In this document: piece by piece, positions 31,110-42,084 of the stretch
How the letters are laid out: each line of letters begins with the position of its first letter
Numbering within the stretch: the stretch's first letter is position 1
Origin: Pseudomonas linyingensis
GTDB lineage: Bacteria > Pseudomonadota > Gammaproteobacteria > Pseudomonadales > Pseudomonadaceae
Assembly: GCF_900109175.1 (NCBI RefSeq)
Contig: NZ_FNZE01000014.1
Span: forward strand, 60,069-124,068
Direction of reading: 5' to 3'
DNA: 64,000 nucleotides
Notes under the pieces: generated by a model
The model's database searches: none
What the model was told of the DNA's origin: nothing
Seen by the model: only the letters and a program-made list of their open reading frames with translations
Program-made: the position numbers and the translations under genes

Positions 31110-33840
31110 GGTAACCTTGAATGCCTTGGTCGAGGAAGGACTCGGTCTTGTTGCCGACGACGCCGCCGAGACCCTTGAGGACGATCTGCAGGAAGATGCC
31201 GCGATCCGCCTCGTCGTTCAGGTCGGGGTTGAGGCTGGTCTCGTCGTAGTCGATCCAGTAGCGGTTGATCAGGCGCAGCTTCCAGCAGCAGCTGTCGTAT
31301 TCGAAGCCACCGAAGGCCTCGAGGGTACGGTTGCGGCTGTAGTCGTGCTGCCAGCGGGCGATCACGCTCCACTGCGGCGCCACCGGCCAGATGGTGGAGA
31401 AGTCGTGCTGCTGGATCTTGTAGTAGTCCTTGATGTAGCCAGGGGTACCCGGGGTGCCGAAATCGCCGCCGCCGACCACCCAGTTGCCGGTGGACTGGTC
31501 GTAGTGCACGGTGTCGTTGCGGTAGCGATAGCCGAGGTTGACCACCTTGTTCGGGTTGTCTTCCGGCTGGTAGTGGAACATCGCGCTGCCCGAGCGGGTG
31601 CGGTGGGTGTCCGGGTCCCAGTTGAAGTCGGAGGACAGGCGCCAGTCGCGGTTGAAGCGGTACAGGTACTGCAGGGCGTAGGGCGACTGCGCGGCCGTGG
31701 CGTCGCTGCGGGTGCGGTAATCGATGCCGGGCAACTGCACCTTGCGGTCTTCGAAGTAGAACGCCTGGCCGAGGCTGATGGTCTGCCGTTCGAAACCGTT
31801 GGCCTGGATCCAGCGGCTGGTCACGCCCAGCGAGACCTGATTGGCATCGCCGATGCGGTCCTTGCCCGAGAAGCGGTTTTCGCGCCACAGCGAGGAGTAG
31901 CTGAAGGTGCTCTCGCCGCTGTCGAAGATCGGGATGTCGGCCTGCTCCTCTTCCGGCACGTACAGGTAGAACGCGCGCGGCTCGAGGGTCTGCCGCGAGC
32001 CCTGGCCGAACATCGAGGTGTCGCGGTCGAAGTACAGGCCGGAGTCGAGGCTGTAGATCGGTACGCCGCGGTTCGGGGCGTCGTCGAAGGTCTGTCCGGC
32101 GGCGGCGATCTGGCGCTTGCCCTGCGCGTCGAGGCTCAGGTCGTAATCGGTGTACAGGTACTTGACCGACGGTTTGACGAAGCCCCAGCTCGACTCCAGC
32201 GGCAGGCTGATGCCCGGCTCCAGGTGCAGACGGTCGCCGTTGGCACGGGCCAGGCCGCTGATGTTGTTGTCGTACCAGCTTTCCGCGACGCCGTCTTCGT
32301 TGAAGAAGCTGCCGCTGCGCAGGTCGCGGTCGAAGCTGACGAACTCGCTGCCGTAGGTGACGTGCAGGCCGCCCGGCTGGAACGGCAGGGCGCCGTCGAG
32401 GTTGACCTGCGGCAGGCGATCATAGGGGGTGATGTCGGTGATATTAGTCGGCTCGTAGGCGTGGGCTGCCAAGTTGAGCGTATAGCTGTCGCCGCGCCAG
32501 CTCAGGCTGCCGCGCTGGTTGATGAAATCCGGCTGGTCGATGCCGAGATCGGTGTCCAGATCCTGGAAGTAGTAGGGGTCGCTGACGTCGGTGTAGTCGA
32601 CTTCGGCCAGCAGGCGCGAGTCCAGTCCGCCCTTGTGCTGCCAGCTGTACATCCAGCGCTGGTCCTCGTACTCCGACTGCAGTTCGCGGTCGTCGTTCTG
32701 GTCGTCCAGCCAGGCGCCGCCGACCTGACCTTCGCTGCCCGGGGTCAGGTAGCGGAACTCGCCTTCCATCAGCAGGCCGCGATCGACCATGTAGGTCGGA
32801 TACAGGGTCGCGTCGTAGTTGGGCGCCAGGTTGAAGTAGTAGGGCGTCTGCAGGGTGAAGCCGTTGTCGCTCGACGAGCTGAAGCTCGGCGGCAGGAAGC
32901 CGGACTGGCGACGGTCGTCGATCGGGAAGTAGATGTACGGGGTATAGAACACCGGCACATCCTTCACCCGCAGGGTCACGTTGGTCGCGGTGCCGAAGCC
33001 GGTGGCCGGGTTCAGGGTGATGTTGTTGCCCTTCAGGTGCCAGGTGTTCTCGCCCGGCTCGCAGCGGGTGTAGGTGCCGTCCTTCAGACGCACCACGGCG
33101 TCTTCGCGGCGCTTCATGTACTCGGCGCTGCCGCGGGCCTTGGCGGAATGCACGACATACTCGGCGTTGTCGACCTGGGCCTCGCCGTTGTCCAGCTGCA
33201 GCTGGGCGTGGTCGCCGACCACCAGGATGCCCTTGTCGCGCAGGCGCACGTTGCCGTTCAGCTCGCCGCGGTTTTCCAGCTGGTGCAGGCTGGCCTCGTC
33301 GGCCTCGGCCTGCATGCTGCCCTGGCGCAGCACCACGTCGCCGGCGAGGGTGGTGGTCTCGGTCTGCTGCTCGTAGCGGGTGGCCCGCGAGGAGACGAAG
33401 GTCGGCGCCTCGCCCATCGGCGTGTCGTCATCCATGCCCGGGCGCTTCGGCTCGACATAGGTGCCGGCGCAATAGGGGGCGATCTCCGCCAGCTGGGTCT
33501 TGCTCAACTGCGCACGCGGTACCCAGTCGAGGTGGCTGTAGTCGCTGCTGCGCGAAGCCAGCGCGCGGCCGCCATTGTCGCTGGCCTGCGGGGCTGCTGC
33601 GCCAGCCGGTGCCGCCTGCGGTGCGGGCTGCGCGCTGTCGCCGCTGACCGCGCTGGGTTGCGGGCGCGGCGGCAGGGCGCCCGCGGTGGCCTTCGGCGTG
33701 CAGGCCCAGCCGCCGGAGGCGGAAACCTGGCAGTCGAACTGCTCGGTGGCGTGCAGGAGCGGAGCGGAACCCAGGGCCAGCAGGCTGCCGGTAACCAGGA
33801 GGGGGAATTTTCTGCGGAACAAGGGGGGGGTAAGTGCCAT
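31084..33840 (-). CDS. lptD: LPS-assembly protein LptD (outer-membrane)
   Basis: A 918-residue outer-membrane protein that, with LptE, inserts lipopolysaccharide into the outer leaflet. It has a signal peptide ([18 protein letters not shown]), an N-terminal OstA/LptA-like beta-jellyroll region (about 165-290, [22 protein letters not shown]), and a large C-terminal barrel with many alternating aromatic strands. Cysteines for inter-domain disulfides are visible (FDCQ near 36; DSCCWKL near 865). The start at 33840 ([15 protein letters not shown]) is chosen over an ATG 33 codons upstream because it opens the signal peptide. Its 3' end overlaps surA. Confidence 0.95.
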   Translation of the reverse strand: MALTPPLFRRKFPLLVTGSLLALGSAPLLHATEQFDCQVSASGGWACTPKATAGALPPRPQPSAVSGDSAQPAPQAAPAGAAAPQASDNGGRALASRSSDYSHLDWVPRAQLSKTQLAEIAPYCAGTYVEPKRPGMDDDTPMGEAPTFVSSRATRYEQQTETTTLAGDVVLRQGSMQAEADEASLHQLENRGELNGNVRLRDKGILVVGDHAQLQLDNGEAQVDNAEYVVHSAKARGSAEYMKRREDAVVRLKDGTYTRCEPGENTWHLKGNNITLNPATGFGTATNVTLRVKDVPVFYTPYIYFPIDDRRQSGFLPPSFSSSSDNGFTLQTPYYFNLAPNYDATLYPTYMVDRGLLMEGEFRYLTPGSEGQVGGAWLDDQNDDRELQSEYEDQRWMYSWQHKGGLDSRLLAEVDYTDVSDPYYFQDLDTDLGIDQPDFINQRGSLSWRGDSYTLNLAAHAYEPTNITDITPYDRLPQVNLDGALPFQPGGLHVTYGSEFVSFDRDLRSGSFFNEDGVAESWYDNNISGLARANGDRLHLEPGISLPLESSWGFVKPSVKYLYTDYDLSLDAQGKRQIAAAGQTFDDAPNRGVPIYSLDSGLYFDRDTSMFGQGSRQTLEPRAFYLYVPEEEQADIPIFDSGESTFSYSSLWRENRFSGKDRIGDANQVSLGVTSRWIQANGFERQTISLGQAFYFEDRKVQLPGIDYRTRSDATAAQSPYALQYLYRFNRDWRLSSDFNWDPDTHRTRSGSAMFHYQPEDNPNKVVNLGYRYRNDTVHYDQSTGNWVVGGGDFGTPGTPGYIKDYYKIQQHDFSTIWPVAPQWSVIARWQHDYSRNRTLEAFGGFEYDSCCWKLRLINRYWIDYDETSLNPDLNDEADRGIFLQIVLKGLGGVVGNKTESFLDQGIQGYREREDQAF

Positions 33841-33970
33841 CTTATTGATGTCCGGGCTTCCTGCGCGCCAACAGCCTGTGCGGCCGCACGCCTTTCGATG
33901 GGCTGGAGTAAGATCCGCGATAATAAAGCAATGTATCACGCAACGGCTAGGTCCGAAGGGGAGCCTGCGA

Positions 33971-35651
<1,681 letters not shown>

Positions 35652-35652
<1 letters not shown>

Positions 35653-36401
35653 TGCTGTGGCCGGCCAGCGTGCTCGGCGGCCTGGCCGGCCTGACCCTGG
35701 CCAGCATTCCCGGCGCGCTGCTCGGCGGCCTGCTCGGCCGCTGGCTGGACCGCCGCCTGCAGTTGCACGACTGGCATGACCTGCGCGAACGCCTGGACGG
35801 GCTGTCCGCCGAGCAGCGCGATGCCCGCCTGCTGCTGCAGCTGCTCGGCCGGGTGGCGGCTGCCGACCCGCAGCCGGCGGCGGCCCAGCGCCGCCTGCTG
35901 GCCCAGGAGGCGCAGCGCCTGGCCCTGGATCCGGCACTGGCGCGCGAGGCCTTCGCCCGCGGCCACGAGGACCTGCAGCTGGAGCGCACCCTGCGCCGCC
36001 TGCGCCAGCGTCCGGCGCGCATCGACAGCGTGCTGCGCGCCTGCTGGCGCATGGCCTGGGCCGGCGGCCGCTGCACCCCGGCGGCGCGCGCCCTGCTCGG
36101 CGTGTGGGCCGAGCTGCTGGGTCGCACGCCGGCGCAGCTGGCGGCACTGGAGGCTGCGGCGCGGGGCGTGGCCCTGGCCGCGCCGGCCGGCGACGCCTAT
36201 CGCCAGGCCCTGCAGCTGCTCGGCGTCGCGGCCGATACCCCGTTGGCCGAGATCCGCCAAGCCTACCGGCGCCTGCGCAGTCGCCATCACCCGGACAAGC
36301 TGGCCAGTGCCGACCCCGTGCAACTGGCGCAGGCCACCGAGAAGACCCGCCAGCTGCAGGAGGCCTGGGAGCTGATCAGCGTGCGCCACGGCCGCGGCTG
36401 A
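35652..36401 (+). CDS. membrane-anchored DnaJ-domain protein (DjlA-like)
   Basis: A 249-residue protein. An N-terminal glycine-rich hydrophobic segment (LGGLAGLTLASIPGALLGGLLG, residues 8-29) can span the membrane, a TerB-like alpha-helical region follows (about 45-165), and a C-terminal J-domain (about 183-249) ends the chain with the essential HPD in SRHHPDKL. This is the DjlA architecture, so it may recruit DnaK to the inner membrane. The start at 35652 overlaps the murU stop by one base. Confidence 0.85.
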
Positions 36402-36490
36402 GGGCTGCGGTTTGCCGCGCGGATCGGGTAGGCTGGCGACTTCGCGTGCCCCGTTGCGGGGGCGCCCCGCCGGGCCTGTGGAGTCCTTGC

Positions 36491-38920
36491 ATGCACCTGC
36501 TCGCACGTCTGCCGCGCTGTCTGTCGGTCATCCTGCTGCTGGTCGGCCTCGGCCTGCCTGGCGCCTGGCTGGCTGCCGAGCCGGCGCCCGCCAGCCCGGA
36601 GGCGGCGCAGCAGCAGTGGCTGGCCGAGCATCGGCAACTGCAGGTCGGCGTGGTGCTGCAGGCGCCCTACGCCCAGTTCGAGCGGCGCCGCCGCGAGCAG
36701 CAACTGAGCGGTGCCCACGTCGAGCTGATGGAGGCGCTGGCCGCGTCCCTCGGCGTGTCGCTGAACTGGCATTCCTATCCGGACCCGGCGGCGCTGGAGG
36801 CGGCGCTGCAGCGCGGCGAGATAGAGCTGGCGCCGGGCCTGCAGCAGACTCCGGGCGGCCTGCGCCTGTGGCGCTACTCCGATCCCTATCTGCGCATCCC
36901 GCACCTGATTGTCGGCGAGCGCAGCGGCGCGGCGGCGGTCCGCCTCGATCGCCTGAGCCTGCGAGAGCCGGTGGCGGTGCGCGACGGCAGTGGGGTGCAG
37001 CGCTTTCTGCGCAGCAGCCACGCCAACCTTGAGTTGCGTGCCGCATCCTCCGAACGCCAGGCGTTGCGCCAGGTGCTGGCCGGCGAGGCGAGCTACGCGG
37101 TGCTCGACGAGGCGCAGTACGGCCGTCTGGCGCTCGAGGCCGAGTTCGCCGGTCTGCAGGTGCTCGGCGATGTCGGCTACCCCCTGCTGCTGCGCATCGC
37201 CGTGCGGCGCGACCTGGCGGAGCTGGCCGGCCTGGTCGATCAGGCGTTGCGCAACCTGCCGGCCGCGCAGCTCGAGGCGCTGCAGCAGCGCTGGCTGCGC
37301 GCGGCCGTACCCGGCCTGGGCGAGTCGGCCGGCTTCTGGCGCAGTCTGGCCCTGCTGCTGACCCTGCTGCTGCTGGCCCTGCTCGGCGCTGCCTGGTGGC
37401 TGCGCGAGCAGCACAGCGAGCTGGAGCGGCGCCTGCTGGCTGCCCGCGAGGATCTGCAGCGCCGCGAGGCGAGCGAGCAGAAGCTGCGCCTGACCCAGTT
37501 CTCCATCGACCACAGCACGGTCGGCATCCTCTGGGTCAACTGGGACAGCCACGTGCACTACGCCAACCGGGCCGCCGAGCAGCTGCTCGGCTATGCCGCC
37601 GGGGCGCTGGTCGAGCGGCCGCTGCGCGACGTCGAGCCGCAGCTGGACATGGACCGCTGGCTCGGCCTGTGGAAGCGCGCGCGCGCCGCCGGCGAGGCGG
37701 CGCTGGGCTTCGAGACGCGCTGCCGGCGCGCCGACGGCAGCTGGCTGCCGACCGACGTGTCGATCAGCTTCCTGCGCTTTGGCGACACCGAATACCTGGT
37801 GGTCTACCTCACCGACGTCACCGAGCGCCGCCGCGCGCGCGCCGCGCTGGAGGAGAGCGAGGCGCGCCTGAAGGGCATCGCCGGCAACGTTCCCGGCCTG
37901 CTGTTCCGCCTCGAGCGCGCCGCCCCCGGCGCCGAGGTACAGCTGTCGTTCATCGGCGAGGGCAGCGCCGGGCTGGTCGGCTACCCGGCGGCGACCCTGC
38001 TCGAGCCGGGGCGCGGCATCCGCAGCCTGGTCCACCCGGACGAGCGCGACGGCTACTGGCGCAAGCAGCAGGCAGCGCTGGACGGCGACAGCGACTGGCA
38101 CTGGCAGGGGCGCCTGCTGACCCGCGACGGCACGCCGATCTGGGTCGACATCAAGGCCACCGCGCGGCGCCTGGAGGCCGGGCGGGTGGTGTGGGACGGC
38201 ATGGTCTGGGACATCAGCGAGATCAAGCAGACCGAGCTGGCGCTGGCCGAGTCGCGGGCGCAGTTGCGCGAGCTGGCCGCGCATCTGGAGAGCGTGCGCG
38301 AGGAGGAGAAGGCGCACATCGCCCGCGAGGTGCACGACGAGCTGGGGCAGATGCTCACCGTGCTCAAGCTGGAACTCTCCATGTGCCAGCTGGCTCACGG
38401 CGAGCTGGACGCCGACCTGCGCGAGCGCCTGCAACACATGAGCAAGCTGCTCGCCCAGCTGTTCCAAGTGGTGCGCGACGTGGCCACCGCGCTGCGTCCG
38501 CCGATCCTCGATGCCGGCATCGCCTCGGCCATCGAATGGCAGGCGCGGCGCTTCGAGCAGCGCACCCAGATCCCCTGCCTGGTCGAGGTGCCCGAGCAGC
38601 TGCCGCCGCTCGGTGACGCCAGGGCCACCGGGCTGTTCCGCGTGCTGCAGGAGGCGCTGACCAACATCATGCGCCACGCCCAGGCGCACAGCGTGGAGGT
38701 GAAGCTGAGTCGCGAGGCGGACGAGCTGCAGCTCAGCATCAGCGACGATGGCGTGGGCTTCGACCCGCAACGGACCCGCACGGGCTCGTTCGGCCTGGTC
38801 GGCATGCGCGAGCGGGTGGCCATGTTCGGCGGCAGCCTGCGGCTGGACAGCACCCCCGGGCAGGGCACTACCCTGTACGTGAGGGTTCCCCTCGATGCAC
38901 AGGCAGAGGAAACGGCATGA
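36491..38920 (+). CDS. agtS: sensor histidine kinase AgtS-like with periplasmic solute-binding domain
   Basis: An 809-residue hybrid of a signal peptide (about 1-31), a periplasmic SBP_bac_3-like domain (about 45-265: LQVGVVLQAPYAQF..., GLQQTPGGLRLWRYSDPYLR), a membrane segment (about 284-303), two PAS domains (about 335-450 and 460-580), a HisKA_3 dimerisation domain with phosphorylated histidine H615 (REVHDELGQ) and an HATPase domain (LFRVLQEALTNIMRHA, DDGVGF, GLVGMRERV). The solute-binding domain suggests direct detection of an amino compound. It overlaps agtR by four bases. In PAO1 AgtSR activates the adjacent agt transporter for 4-aminobutyrate and 5-aminovalerate; assignment here is by position and architecture. 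Confidence 0.87.
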   Translation: MHLLARLPRCLSVILLLVGLGLPGAWLAAEPAPASPEAAQQQWLAEHRQLQVGVVLQAPYAQFERRRREQQLSGAHVELMEALAASLGVSLNWHSYPDPAALEAALQRGEIELAPGLQQTPGGLRLWRYSDPYLRIPHLIVGERSGAAAVRLDRLSLREPVAVRDGSGVQRFLRSSHANLELRAASSERQALRQVLAGEASYAVLDEAQYGRLALEAEFAGLQVLGDVGYPLLLRIAVRRDLAELAGLVDQALRNLPAAQLEALQQRWLRAAVPGLGESAGFWRSLALLLTLLLLALLGAAWWLREQHSELERRLLAAREDLQRREASEQKLRLTQFSIDHSTVGILWVNWDSHVHYANRAAEQLLGYAAGALVERPLRDVEPQLDMDRWLGLWKRARAAGEAALGFETRCRRADGSWLPTDVSISFLRFGDTEYLVVYLTDVTERRRARAALEESEARLKGIAGNVPGLLFRLERAAPGAEVQLSFIGEGSAGLVGYPAATLLEPGRGIRSLVHPDERDGYWRKQQAALDGDSDWHWQGRLLTRDGTPIWVDIKATARRLEAGRVVWDGMVWDISEIKQTELALAESRAQLRELAAHLESVREEEKAHIAREVHDELGQMLTVLKLELSMCQLAHGELDADLRERLQHMSKLLAQLFQVVRDVATALRPPILDAGIASAIEWQARRFEQRTQIPCLVEVPEQLPPLGDARATGLFRVLQEALTNIMRHAQAHSVEVKLSREADELQLSISDDGVGFDPQRTRTGSFGLVGMRERVAMFGGSLRLDSTPGQGTTLYVRVPLDAQAEETA

Positions 38921-39546
38921 TTCGGGTACTGGTGGCCGAAGACCACACCATCGTCCGCGAGGGCATCAAGCAGCTGATCGGCATGGCCAAGGATCTGTGC
39001 GTGGTCGGCGAGGCCGGCAACGGCCAGCAGCTGCTGGAGATCCTCCGCCACACGCCGTGCGAGGTGGTCCTGCTGGACATCTCGATGCCCGGGGTCAACG
39101 GCCTCGAGGCGATCCCGCGGATCCGCGCGCTGACCCAGCCGCCGGCGATTCTCGTGCTGTCGATGCACGACGAGGCGCAGATGGCCGCCCGCGCGCTGAA
39201 GATCGGCGCCGCCGGCTATGCCACCAAGGACAGCGACCCGGCGCTGCTGCTCACCGCGATCCGCAAGGTCGCCGGCGGCGGCCGCTACATCGACCCGGAA
39301 CTGGCCGACCGCATGGTCTTCGAGGTCGGCCTGACCGACTCGCGCCCGCCCCATGCGCTGCTCTCCGAGCGCGAGTTCTCGGTGTTCGAGCGCCTGGTGC
39401 GCGGCGCCAACGTCAACGAGATCGCCCAGCAGCTGGCGGTCAGCAACAAGACCGTGAGCACCCACAAGGCGCGCCTGATGCAGAAGCTCGACGCCCACTC
39501 GATGGCCGACCTGGTGCGCTATGCCATGGAGCACAAGCTGGTCTGA
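38917..39546 (+). CDS. agtR: NarL/FixJ-family response regulator AgtR-like
   Basis: A 209-residue regulator. The receiver domain has the acidic pair E8-D9, the phospho-acceptor D54 (VVLLDISMPG) and the conserved K near 106. A LuxR-type helix-turn-helix lies at the C-terminus (LSEREFSVFERLVRGANVNEIAQQLAVSNKTVSTHKARLMQKL). It is translationally coupled to agtS. The perfect palindrome 86 bases past its stop, in front of the transporter operon, is a candidate target. Confidence 0.9.
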   Translation: MIRVLVAEDHTIVREGIKQLIGMAKDLCVVGEAGNGQQLLEILRHTPCEVVLLDISMPGVNGLEAIPRIRALTQPPAILVLSMHDEAQMAARALKIGAAGYATKDSDPALLLTAIRKVAGGGRYIDPELADRMVFEVGLTDSRPPHALLSEREFSVFERLVRGANVNEIAQQLAVSNKTVSTHKARLMQKLDAHSMADLVRYAMEHKLV

Positions 39547-39631
39547 AAGCCTGCCCAGGATCTGCTGCGCGTCGGCCAGGCTGCGTTGATGCCGGCCTTG
39601 GCGCGCGAGATTCTGAACAGGCTTTAGGCTT

Positions 39632-39651
39632 TTGTAGGGCAATCCCTACAA
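39632..39651. promoter_or_regulatory. perfect 8-bp-arm palindrome upstream of the agt transporter operon (candidate operator)
   Basis: TTGTAGGG-CAAT-CCCTACAA is a perfect inverted repeat with a 4-base spacer, 108 bases before agtA. NarL-family response regulators bind inverted heptamer-like sites, and agtR just upstream encodes one. The arms are not followed by a T tract, so a terminator is unlikely. I did not see another copy in the window. Confidence 0.55.
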
Positions 39652-39758
39652 CACATCTTCCGTCGCGCCTAGGCAATGTCGTCCTGCCCGCCGATTTGCC
39701 GGCTGCCTGTCCCCGCCTACTCTGTGGTCATAGTCCCCACACACCTACAGGTGCGGTC

Positions 39759-40868
39759 ATGGCCGAGACGCAAGGCAACGACATTCTGGTTAGCTTCCGC
39801 GGCGTGCAGAAGAGCTACGACGGCGAGAACCTGATCGTCAAGGATCTCAATCTGGACATTCGCAAGGGCGAATTCCTCACCCTGCTCGGGCCGTCCGGCT
39901 CGGGCAAGACCACCAGCCTGATGATGCTGGCCGGTTTCGAGACCCCCACCGCCGGCGAGATCCTCCTTGGCGGCCGGGCGATCAACAAGCTGCCGCCGCA
40001 CAAGCGCGACATCGGCATGGTGTTCCAGAACTACGCGCTGTTCCCGCACATGACCGTGGCCGAGAACCTCGCCTTCCCGCTCAGCGTGCGCGGCGTCAGC
40101 AAGAGCGACATCGCCGAGCGGGTCGCGCGGGCACTGGGCATGGTGCAGCTGGAGGCCCTGGCCGGGCGCTACCCGGCGCAGATGTCCGGCGGCCAGCAGC
40201 AGCGCGTGGCGCTGGCCCGTGCGCTGGTGTTCGAGCCGCAGCTGGTGCTGATGGACGAGCCGCTCGGCGCGCTGGACAAGCAGCTGCGCGAGCACATGCA
40301 GATGGAGATCAAGCACCTCCACCAGCGCCTCGGCGTCACCGTGGTCTACGTCACCCACGACCAGGGCGAGGCGCTGACCATGTCCGACCGCGTGGCGGTG
40401 TTCCACCAGGGCGAGATCCAGCAGATCGCCTCGCCGCGCCAGCTGTACGAGGAGCCGTGCAACGCCTTCGTCGCCAACTTCATCGGCGAGAACAACCGCA
40501 TCAACGGCCGTTTGGTCAGCCAGACCGGCGAGCGCTGCGTGGTCGAGCTGCCGCGCGGCGAGCAGGTCGAGGCGCTGGCGGTGCGTGTAGGCCAGCCGGG
40601 CGAGCAGGTCAGCCTGTCGGTGCGTCCCGAGCGGGTGCGCATCAACGGCCACAGCAGCGCCTGCGACAACCGCTTTTCCGGGCGGGTGGCCGAGTTCATC
40701 TACCTCGGCGACCACGTGCGCGTGCGTCTGGAGGTGGCCGGGCAGAACAACTTCTTCGTCAAGCAGCCGATCGCCGAACTCGACCCCGCCCTGGCGGTGG
40801 GCGATGTGGTGCCGCTCGGCTGGCAGGTGGAACACGTCCGCGCCCTCGATCCGCTGACGGCGGAATAG
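39759..40868 (+). CDS. agtA: ABC transporter ATP-binding protein, polyamine/amino-acid (PotA-like) type
   Basis: A 369-residue ATPase with Walker A (LLGPSGSGKTTS), Q-loop (FQNYALFPH), signature (MSGGQQQRVALARAL), Walker B (LVLMDEPLGALD) and H-loop (VYVTHDQ), followed by a C-terminal TOBE domain (about 285-365). It should energise the permeases encoded by the next genes. It is the first gene of a five-gene operon after the agtSR genes. In PAO1 the equivalent system takes up 4-aminobutyrate and 5-aminovalerate; substrate is inferred from synteny only. Confidence 0.88.
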   Translation: MAETQGNDILVSFRGVQKSYDGENLIVKDLNLDIRKGEFLTLLGPSGSGKTTSLMMLAGFETPTAGEILLGGRAINKLPPHKRDIGMVFQNYALFPHMTVAENLAFPLSVRGVSKSDIAERVARALGMVQLEALAGRYPAQMSGGQQQRVALARALVFEPQLVLMDEPLGALDKQLREHMQMEIKHLHQRLGVTVVYVTHDQGEALTMSDRVAVFHQGEIQQIASPRQLYEEPCNAFVANFIGENNRINGRLVSQTGERCVVELPRGEQVEALAVRVGQPGEQVSLSVRPERVRINGHSSACDNRFSGRVAEFIYLGDHVRVRLEVAGQNNFFVKQPIAELDPALAVGDVVPLGWQVEHVRALDPLTAE

Positions 40869-40923
40869 GGCCGCGATCCGAGAGTGGCAAGTACCCCCAA
40901 CGCAGCATCCTGGAGAAGAATAA

Positions 40924-41955
40924 ATGTCGAAATCCCTGCGGTTCGCGGCCCTGACCCTGGGCCTGGGTTGCACCCTGTCGGCCGTGGCGGCCGATCTGAC
41001 CACCATTTCCTTCGGCGGCGCCAACAAGCAGGCGCAGACCAAGGCGTTCTACGAACCCTTCGAAAAGGTCAGCAAGCACAAGGTGGTGGCCGGCGAGTAC
41101 AACGGCGAAATGGCCAAGGTCAAGGCCATGGTCGATACCGGCAGCGTGAGCTGGAACCTGGTCGAGGTGGAGTCGCCGGAGCTGGCGCGCGGCTGTGACG
41201 AGGGGCTATTCGAGGAGCTCGATCCGGCGCAGTTCGGCAACCCGGCCGACTACATCGACGGCGCCATCCAGCCGTGCGGCGTCGGTTTCTTCGTCTGGTC
41301 GACCGTGCTGGCCTACAACGCCGACAAGCTGAAGACCGCGCCCACCAGCTGGGCCGACTTCTGGGACGTGGAGAAATTCCCCGGCAAGCGCGGCCTGCGC
41401 AAGGGCGCCAAGTACACCCTCGAGTTCGCCCTGATGGCCGACGGCGTGGCGCCCAAGGATGTCTACCAGGTGCTGGCCACCGAGGAGGGCGTCGATCGCG
41501 CCTTCAAGAAGCTCAACGAGCTGAAGCCGCACATCCAGTGGTGGGAAGCCGGCGCGCAGCCGCCGCAATATCTGGCCTCCGGGGACGTGGTGATGAGCTC
41601 GGCGTACAACGGCCGCATCGCCGCGGTACAGGGCGAAAGCAACCTGAAGATGGTTTGGGACGGTGGCATCTACGACTTCGACGCCTGGGCCATCCCCAAG
41701 GGCGCCAAGGACCAGGAGGCCGCCCGCGAGTTCATCGCCTTCTCCGTACAGCCCGAGCAGCAGAAGGCCTACGCCGAGAACATCGCCTACGGCCCGGCCA
41801 ACAAGAAGGCCATCGACCTGCTGCCCAAGGAGCGCCTGACGCTGATGCCGACCACCCCGGAGAACATCGCCAACCAGGTGGCCATCGACGTGACCTTCTG
41901 GGCCGACTACGGCGAGCAGCTGGAACAGCGCTTCAACGCCTGGGCCGCCAAGTAA
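40924..41955 (+). CDS. agtB: periplasmic substrate-binding protein, PotD-like, first of two paralogues
   Basis: A 343-residue binding protein with a signal peptide (MSKSLRFAALTLGLGCTLSAVAA). The mature start DLTTISFGGANKQAQTKAFYEPF and the [21 protein letters not shown] segment are typical of PotD-like polyamine/amino-acid binding proteins. GAGAAGAAT precedes the start. A terminator-like hairpin follows, which would keep this gene expressed above the permeases. It is clearly paralogous along its full length to the binding protein at the end of the same operon. Confidence 0.88.
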   Translation: MSKSLRFAALTLGLGCTLSAVAADLTTISFGGANKQAQTKAFYEPFEKVSKHKVVAGEYNGEMAKVKAMVDTGSVSWNLVEVESPELARGCDEGLFEELDPAQFGNPADYIDGAIQPCGVGFFVWSTVLAYNADKLKTAPTSWADFWDVEKFPGKRGLRKGAKYTLEFALMADGVAPKDVYQVLATEEGVDRAFKKLNELKPHIQWWEAGAQPPQYLASGDVVMSSAYNGRIAAVQGESNLKMVWDGGIYDFDAWAIPKGAKDQEAAREFIAFSVQPEQQKAYAENIAYGPANKKAIDLLPKERLTLMPTTPENIANQVAIDVTFWADYGEQLEQRFNAWAAK

Positions 41956-42027
41956 CAGGTGCCCATGCAGGTCGCCTCGTCCGAATCGGCGAGGCTCGGG
42001 GAGCGGCGCGGATGCCGCGTCTCTCCG

Positions 42028-42062
42028 GCCCCTCGGCTGCGGTTGCGCGAGGGGCAGTTTTC
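42028..42062 (+). terminator. terminator-like hairpin between agtB and agtC
   Basis: GCCCCTCG at 42028-42035 pairs with CGAGGGGC at 42048-42055 across a 12-base loop, followed by AGTTTTCC. It lies in the 129-base gap between the binding-protein gene and the first permease gene and could act as a partial terminator or as a 3' mRNA-stabilising hairpin. Confidence 0.55.
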
Positions 42063-42084
42063 CTCCTGATTCGCGGAGTTGGCC

